In this document: positions 7,045 to 10,753 of the stretch, piece after piece
Layout: each line of letters opens with the position of its first letter
How positions within the stretch are numbered: the stretch's first letter is position 1
Origin: Sanchytrium tribonematis
Taxonomy: Eukaryota; Sanchytriomycota; Sanchytriomycetes; Sanchytriales; Sanchytriaceae
Direction: 5' to 3'
Assembly (NCBI GenBank): GCA_018985235.1
Contig: JADGIG010000283.1
Location: 1 to 10,753, forward strand
DNA length: 10,753 bases
The notes under the pieces: generated by a model
What the model was told of the DNA's origin: nothing
Seen by the model: only the letters and a program-made list of their open reading frames with translations
Databases searched by the model: none
Program-made: the position numbers and the translations under genes

Positions 7045-7968
7045 ATGTTTAAGAATTATGGAAATACGTGTTGGATCAACAGTATTTTATACTGCTTTTA
7101 TTATTCAACTGCATTGAATTCAATGTTAGCTATCAAAGTCAAAGAAACAAATAATTCCAAAAAGCAAATTACATTTATAGGACTTTTAAATGATACCATT
7201 CAAGACGGCAAATTACTTCCGGAATTAATCAAATTCTTGTCTAAAAATTTTCCATCCTATAAATATGGTCATCAATTTGACGCCCATGAATTTTTACTTT
7301 ATATTTTGGATCATATAAGAAGTGATTGGTACACCATTGGAACAGATATTCAAAACATTTGCTCATGTTGTCAGATTATATATACGGAAAAACTTTTAAA
7401 TAATTGCACTTTAATTTACAATTCAGAAGGCAGCTTCGGAGATTCGCTTATCAAGTTACAAAAAGACACATCAGATTTATACTGCGGTGAATGTGGTTGC
7501 AACACTTTACATTTACAAAACCTGTCTATTGCACCACCTTTGTTGTGGTGCTTTCAATTTCCCCACACAGAAAAGCGAGCCAGAAATATTCTGCTGCCAA
7601 CTGAATTTGAATATCAAAACAATAGAGAACGCTACACATATTGCTTAGTTTGTGCGGTCGTTCATATTCAGATTCAAAAAGAATTTGGGCACTACATCAC
7701 GTTTATTCACAATGACAAGCGGGTGTATAAATCAAAATTGGGCAAATCAAAATCTTTAGAATCTCTTAAAAGCAAATCTGGAGAGTCCTTAGAACAGATT
7801 CCACCTGCAGATATTTCTTGTACATATTCGAACAAGGCTAAATTTATAAAATGTGACGATGATGAAATTACTGATATTACAGGAACAGAAATGTATCAAT
7901 TTTTGAATCGTTCAAATCATTTTCTTTACATGATCTGGTATCAACGAATCAATAAATCATCCATTTGA
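7045..7968 (+). CDS. Ubiquitin-specific protease (peptidase C19)
   Basis: A 307-residue USP-type deubiquitinase that cleaves ubiquitin from proteins. The Cys box is NYGNTCWINSILYCFYY with nucleophile Cys9. QFDAHEFL (77-84) matches the QQDAxEF box. The His box is GHYITF with His216, and the third catalytic residue is probably among Asp271-273 (KCDDDEIT). A zinc ribbon is suggested by Cys106/Cys109 and Cys147/Cys150. All landmarks are present, so the enzyme is probably active. The size is near the minimum for a USP catalytic domain. A 35-residue Lys/Ser-rich insert lies between the His box and the Asp box. The start is unusual: ATG 7045 lies 8 codons before the nucleophile, with an in-frame stop shortly before it, so there is no N-terminal extension. 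The gap to the WOPR stop is 18 nt. The small size recalls the USP12/USP46 group, but I do not assign a subfamily. Confidence 0.93.
   Translation: MFKNYGNTCWINSILYCFYYSTALNSMLAIKVKETNNSKKQITFIGLLNDTIQDGKLLPELIKFLSKNFPSYKYGHQFDAHEFLLYILDHIRSDWYTIGTDIQNICSCCQIIYTEKLLNNCTLIYNSEGSFGDSLIKLQKDTSDLYCGECGCNTLHLQNLSIAPPLLWCFQFPHTEKRARNILLPTEFEYQNNRERYTYCLVCAVVHIQIQKEFGHYITFIHNDKRVYKSKLGKSKSLESLKSKSGESLEQIPPADISCTYSNKAKFIKCDDDEITDITGTEMYQFLNRSNHFLYMIWYQRINKSSI
7951..7956 (+). terminator. Possible poly(A) signal within the protease gene 3' end
   Basis: AATAAA lies in the coding sequence 9 nt before the TGA. A cleavage distance of 10-30 nt would put the 3' end just after the stop, within the 96-nt gap before the homeodomain gene. 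Confidence 0.4.
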
Positions 7969-8014
7969 CAACTTGAATTTCTGGAGAGTTTCAAAACAAT
8001 TTTAATCGAATCAC

Positions 8015-8050
8015 ATGGCCGGATTTAATCTAACGATGCGGGGTCCCTGA
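8015..8050 (+). promoter_or_regulatory. Short upstream ORF in the homeodomain gene leader
   Basis: ATG to TGA encodes 11 residues (MAGFNLTMRGP) and ends 14 nt before the main ATG, in a different frame. It contains a second ATG. If the transcript starts before it, ribosomes must pass two upstream ATGs, which could reduce or condition translation of the homeodomain protein. The transcript start is not known. Confidence 0.4.
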
Positions 8051-8064
8051 AACTACTGAATTAC

Positions 8065-8526
8065 ATGAAGATCGCTTCATTGTTAAATTCGGAAATACCA
8101 TTACCGCTCAAGCCAAAAAGTAGGCAGCCGATTCAGTACCGAAGATCCTTTAGACCTATGAACCTAGTTCAGGATATGTTAGAAAGAATCTACCAAAGTG
8201 ACCCTTGTCCAAGTACAGAGCTACTGCAAGGTCTCTTGAAGCAATACTCAATCATTCCATCGCTGGTTTATTTGAGATCATGGTTTAACAATAGGCATAA
8301 CAAACACCGTCGACAAGTGAATGTGGTGAGATCAGAAAAAATTAGTGGTTTGAAAGAGCAATGTTCACCACAAATGAGATTACTTAACGATGATATCATA
8401 GATTTGAGAAACCCTATTAAGAATTTGGCCTATACTGATGTGCTAATTTCAAAGTTAAAAATGATGCAGACCTTGAGTGCCGAATATCTAGATGTAATCA
8501 CTCGATTTGATGGTCCAAGAAATTAA
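8065..8526 (+). CDS. Divergent homeodomain protein
   Basis: A 153-residue protein with a homeodomain at about residues 26-85, a nuclear DNA-binding helix-turn-helix. The recognition helix is LVYLRSWFNNRHNKHRR, with invariant-type Trp73, Phe74, Asn76 and Arg77. The basic N-terminal arm is RRSFR, and helix 1 is LVQDMLERIY. It differs from the usual domain in His78, where Arg53 is nearly always found, and in Ser at position 47. Helix 1 appears to be spaced about two residues further from helix 3 than standard. The remaining 65 residues carry no recognised domain. The main ATG is preceded by a short upstream ORF. The gene ends the seven-gene plus-strand array and converges on the TFIIIC gene 20 bp away. 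Fungal homeodomain proteins include mating-type factors and developmental regulators; which this is cannot be told from the sequence alone. Confidence 0.8.
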   Translation: MKIASLLNSEIPLPLKPKSRQPIQYRRSFRPMNLVQDMLERIYQSDPCPSTELLQGLLKQYSIIPSLVYLRSWFNNRHNKHRRQVNVVRSEKISGLKEQCSPQMRLLNDDIIDLRNPIKNLAYTDVLISKLKMMQTLSAEYLDVITRFDGPRN

Positions 8527-8530
8527 TAAA
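8525..8530 (+). terminator. Poly(A) signal overlapping the homeodomain stop codon
   Basis: The stop reads TAATAAA, with AATAAA starting inside the stop codon. Since only 20 nt separate this gene from the convergent stop, cleavage would occur inside or next to the opposite coding region. Confidence 0.55.
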
Positions 8531-8537
8531 TTTTACA

Positions 8538-8543
8538 TTTATT
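8538..8543 (-). terminator. Poly(A) signal of the TFIIIC subunit gene
   Basis: AATAAA on the minus strand, 3 nt after the TAA. It faces the plus-strand signal of the homeodomain gene across 7 bp, so the two convergent messages must overlap if cleavage is 10-30 nt downstream. Confidence 0.55.
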
Positions 8544-8546
8544 GAA

Positions 8547-9926
8547 TTAAAAGTTCATGTGCTCAAGCATAGAATCAACTTGCTTCGATAAATCTGCAAG
8601 CTCAATGTTATTTCTCTCAAAATCATCCGTTCCTACTATGACATCGTAATCAAACTCGATTTCTGGAATTCCGATATCATCAGCATTGTCAAACTCGTTT
8701 AAGCTTTCCTCATCATGATCAGTTGCTTCAGTTATGGTCGGTTCCTCAGGTAAAATATCGCTTTGTGATTTTTTTGTGAAACCTTTGATCTTTAATTCCA
8801 ATGACCGCGCCTCTTCCATATTTCTGGGGATCAAATTGCTTTCACCAAGGGCTATATTTGCATATCGCCTCCGAAAGACTTCACGCATTGCGGCAAAATC
8901 TCTGAGGCTCATGAAACCAGAAAATGGTGAGAAAGTATTGGAATAAGGAATTTCGTCTAAAAGATTAGTGAGCTCTCGATCTTCAATATCGCAGATTTGA
9001 ATATTCATATATGAATTTAGCCGAATTCCATCAAATATGTGACTTGGTTTATCTTTCACAAATTTTCGAAGTTTATATTTCCTTGTAGTGGCATCTAAAA
9101 CTTGATATTTTACAGCTTCCTGCGCATGTAATCTGGGATCATATCCCAATTTGCAATAGCAAAATCGAAATGGACCTTTGGGAACGAAATATGTAATCAG
9201 GGGCAATAATTTTCCTTTTATATACCTAAAATTAGAATCTGAATCTGATGCCTCAATTCCTAACAAATTGGCCAAAGAAACAGAGGTTACAATGGGTCTA
9301 CTTGAAAATATCTGTACCGACCTTTGAAGTAAATTTTGAAGGTCTTTAGAAAGCAACGCGACATGACGCTCATATTCTTCAGAAGGTAACTCAGACGGAA
9401 TAACCACATCTTCTAGCCCAAAATCTATTTGGGGAACTTTAGGCCAAAAAGATCTTTTGGACTTATCATATTTTTGACCTTTATACGCATAATCAGTAGG
9501 ATAGAGCTTATTTGAAAATATTGGAGGAGGTAGAAACTCTGAGTGGAATTGATGATTTGCAAAGTCAAATTTTCGAATCTCGTCAATATCGCACTCGTCC
9601 ACGCCTTTTCTCAAACCTTCCATATTATTATCTCTAGGAACACTAACCTTGTAATCAATTAAGGATTCAAAATGTATTATTGTTGGTATATGTCCAATGA
9701 TCTTTACATCGGACTTTTCGTCGACTTCAACTAGTAAATAATTGGACTTTTTAATCTGAGCTGGTACTTTTGAACAAAAAAAATCTTCTGAGAGACTTAA
9801 ATAAGTTTCTTGGTTTTGTATAAATTTTTCTTTACCGCCCAACATTTCAATTGCTTTTTCAGGATTATTTACGAGGCCAGGAAATTGAACTGCTTTAAGT
9901 TTTTGATTTGTGGGAATTTCCTGCAT
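8547..9926 (-). CDS. TFC1: TFIIIC subunit tau-95/GTF3C5 homologue
   Basis: A 459-residue homologue of yeast Tfc1 (tau-95), S. pombe Sfc1 and human GTF3C5. This subunit of TFIIIC contacts the A-box promoter of tRNA genes, for RNA polymerase III. The N-terminus has the hallmark VQFPGLVNNPEKAIEMLGG (13-31), the start of the heterodimerisation barrel. The central region has SSRPIVTSVSLANLLGI (208-224), a helix-turn-helix region, followed by KGPFRFCYCKLGYDPR (250-265) and HIFDGI. The C-terminal 70 residues are acidic (EEPTITEATDHDEESLNEFDNADD), as in tau-95. The ATG at 9926 is the first in frame and is 12 residues before the conserved core; the frame is open upstream only with non-ATG codons. The gene is 50 nt downstream of the PRELI gene on the same strand. 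The name follows yeast usage. Confidence 0.88.
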   Translation of the reverse strand: MQEIPTNQKLKAVQFPGLVNNPEKAIEMLGGKEKFIQNQETYLSLSEDFFCSKVPAQIKKSNYLLVEVDEKSDVKIIGHIPTIIHFESLIDYKVSVPRDNNMEGLRKGVDECDIDEIRKFDFANHQFHSEFLPPPIFSNKLYPTDYAYKGQKYDKSKRSFWPKVPQIDFGLEDVVIPSELPSEEYERHVALLSKDLQNLLQRSVQIFSSRPIVTSVSLANLLGIEASDSDSNFRYIKGKLLPLITYFVPKGPFRFCYCKLGYDPRLHAQEAVKYQVLDATTRKYKLRKFVKDKPSHIFDGIRLNSYMNIQICDIEDRELTNLLDEIPYSNTFSPFSGFMSLRDFAAMREVFRRRYANIALGESNLIPRNMEEARSLELKIKGFTKKSQSDILPEEPTITEATDHDEESLNEFDNADDIGIPEIEFDYDVIVGTDDFERNNIELADLSKQVDSMLEHMNF

Positions 9927-9970
9927 ATGTTTTATAAACCCCACAAAATGTAAACAAGTTAGAAATTGAG

Positions 9971-9976
9971 TTTATT
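9971..9976 (-). terminator. Poly(A) signal abutting the PRELI gene stop codon
   Basis: AATAAA follows the TAG directly with no gap on the minus strand. The next start codon (TFIIIC subunit) is 44 nt further on. Confidence 0.55.
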
Positions 9977-10489
9977 CTATATTTTCCAACCCAGATTTTC
10001 CATAACATGTCGCATGCCTCTTTGTGCTTTTTTGACGTTTTCTTTATACGTTGTTAGGCAAAATTGCTCGATGTAAGAATTCCACGAATGAATATTTGTG
10101 TCAATGTGAACAACAACTCCTGCAACATTTTCTCCAATTTTTTTGTTAAATTGGGTCGTGTTTTCAATGGTTTGATGTTCGACCATAGTCATAAACTTTT
10201 TGTGAGAAATATTCATGTTGTGTGCACTTATTTTATCTTCGTCGATAGTTATGACTTCTAAAATAAAAGCCTTCCTACTGTTAATGAGAAATGGCACACT
10301 TATCTTCGAAGTTTTGGTATGTAACTTTTCAACAATCATGGAAATTTTTCCATTAATTGTAGTAGTGTATGCTTTCACCGTATCACTAGCAATAACGTGA
10401 CTAGAATGGGGATTCGGATATCTCGAAAGTATAGGATAGTCGTGTAATGAGATATTTGGATAAAAAAATTGCTTTGTAAAGTTAATCAT
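9977..10489 (-). CDS. PRELI/MSF1-domain mitochondrial phospholipid transfer protein (Ups/PRELID family)
   Basis: A 170-residue protein made up almost entirely of one PRELI/MSF1 domain. Members shuttle phosphatidic acid or phosphatidylserine across the mitochondrial intermembrane space with a small Mdm35/TRIAP1 partner, feeding cardiolipin and phosphatidylethanolamine synthesis. The signature SRYPNPHSSHVIASDTV (22-38) is strong. A conserved acidic-hydrophobic strand (FILEVITID) and the closing helix YKENVKKAQRGMRHVMENL also match. The N-terminal pattern resembles Ups1/PRELID1 more than Ups2/PRELID3, so phosphatidic acid may be the cargo; that is inference. The length is normal and the ATG at 10489 fits the family start. 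It implies a mitochondrion with phospholipid metabolism. The gene is divergent from the truncated right-edge gene. Confidence 0.9.
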   Translation of the reverse strand: MINFTKQFFYPNISLHDYPILSRYPNPHSSHVIASDTVKAYTTTINGKISMIVEKLHTKTSKISVPFLINSRKAFILEVITIDEDKISAHNMNISHKKFMTMVEHQTIENTTQFNKKIGENVAGVVVHIDTNIHSWNSYIEQFCLTTYKENVKKAQRGMRHVMENLGWKI

Positions 10490-10510
10490 AGATTCGGCGT
10501 TTTATGTTGT

Positions 10511-10516
10511 CTCCTT
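10511..10516 (-). promoter_or_regulatory. AAGGAG hexamer upstream of the PRELI gene
   Basis: AAGGAG on the minus strand lies 21 nt before the PRELI ATG, within TTAAGGAGACA. The HIS4 copy has the similar context TTAAGGAGTAA. It sits in the divergent promoter, so it could serve both genes. Confidence 0.3.
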
Positions 10517-10572
10517 AAGAATTGAGGGATTTTACTCTATACGTACCAAGTCTAAAGAATCTAATTTTTAAA

Positions 10573-10588
10573 ACTTCATTAATGAAGT
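10573..10588. promoter_or_regulatory. Perfect 16-bp palindrome in the PRELI/right-edge divergent promoter
   Basis: ACTTCATTAATGAAGT is fully self-complementary with no spacer and lies near the middle of a 169-bp gap between divergent start codons. It contains ATTAAT, a core recognised by many homeodomain proteins. It is a candidate dimer-binding operator; the function is not shown. Confidence 0.45.
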
Positions 10589-10658
10589 GCCTTGCTTAAA
10601 TTGTCCACGGTAGAATTTGAAAACACCACTTTCAAGCGAAAATAATAACCCTAGTTTC

Positions 10659-10753
10659 ATGGACGAGCACTTGAGTTATGAGCTAAGTTTGCTCAATATT
10701 GATTTTAATGATTCTGGTACAGCAATGCAGGATTTGTTAAATTTAGTCAAGCA
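10659..10753 (+). CDS. Unidentified protein, N-terminal 31 residues (cut by the window edge)
   Basis: ATG 10659 opens a frame that runs to the right edge, giving 31 residues (MDEHLSYELSLLNIDFND and on to QDLLNLVK). The composition is acidic and Leu-rich and suggests helix. It is too short to assign a family. It is divergent from the PRELI gene and shares its promoter region, and the frame has no stop, which fits a real gene in this compact region. Confidence 0.5.
   Translation, partial: MDEHLSYELSLLNIDFNDSGTAMQDLLNLVK

Noticed and set aside
6995-7045. A 51-nt GT-AG segment that would fuse the WOPR gene in frame to the USP gene.
   Set aside because: The frame works, but the segment is more than twice the length of the introns seen here, a WOPR-USP fusion is unknown, and both genes have complete domains and their own start and stop.
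1-10753. tRNA, rRNA, mobile elements and CRISPR arrays.
   Set aside because: I looked for tRNA B-box-like cores, terminal repeats and spaced direct repeats and saw none; no computed search was possible.

Overview
The window is a densely packed, AT-rich piece of a eukaryotic nuclear genome, most likely from a fungus or a very close relative. The fungal evidence is a HIS4-type fused histidine-biosynthesis protein and a WOPR (Gti1/Pac2) transcription factor, a family known essentially from fungi. The eukaryotic evidence is Mediator (MED31), LSM3, a TFIIIC subunit, a ubiquitin-specific protease, a PRELI/Ups lipid-transfer protein and NTE-type phospholipase. Gaps of 18 to about 170 bp, very few introns and a 19-nt intron suggest a reduced, early-diverging lineage (for example Rozellomycota-, aphelid- or sanchytrid-like). 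That placement is inference; no marker here fixes the species. An intact HIS4 reading frame argues against an extreme auxotrophic parasite.

Layout, left to right. Minus strand: HIS4 (C-terminal half beyond the left edge), then NTE1 (two exons, 19-nt intron just after the catalytic DGG motif). A 92-bp divergent promoter with a perfect 8+8 inverted repeat separates NTE1 from a plus-strand run of seven genes: a coiled-coil protein (probable 23-nt intron), MED31, a small very basic protein, LSM3, a WOPR factor, a ubiquitin-specific protease and a homeodomain protein. This run is convergent, with only 20 bp between stop codons, to a minus-strand TFIIIC tau-95/GTF3C5 homologue, which follows a minus-strand PRELI-domain gene. 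A second divergent promoter (169 bp, with a perfect 16-bp palindrome) leads to a plus-strand gene cut by the right edge.

The genes do not form one pathway. They are mostly core functions: amino-acid synthesis, ER and mitochondrial phospholipid handling, Pol II and Pol III transcription, RNA processing and ubiquitin removal. Two regulatory genes, WOPR and homeodomain, lie within about 2 kb of each other. The most striking signals are architectural: ultra-short introns, AATAAA poly(A) signals that overlap stop codons, and a recurring AAGGAG/CTCCTT hexamer just upstream of start codons. No stretch over 300 bases lacks a gene. I saw no tRNA, rRNA, mobile element or CRISPR array.
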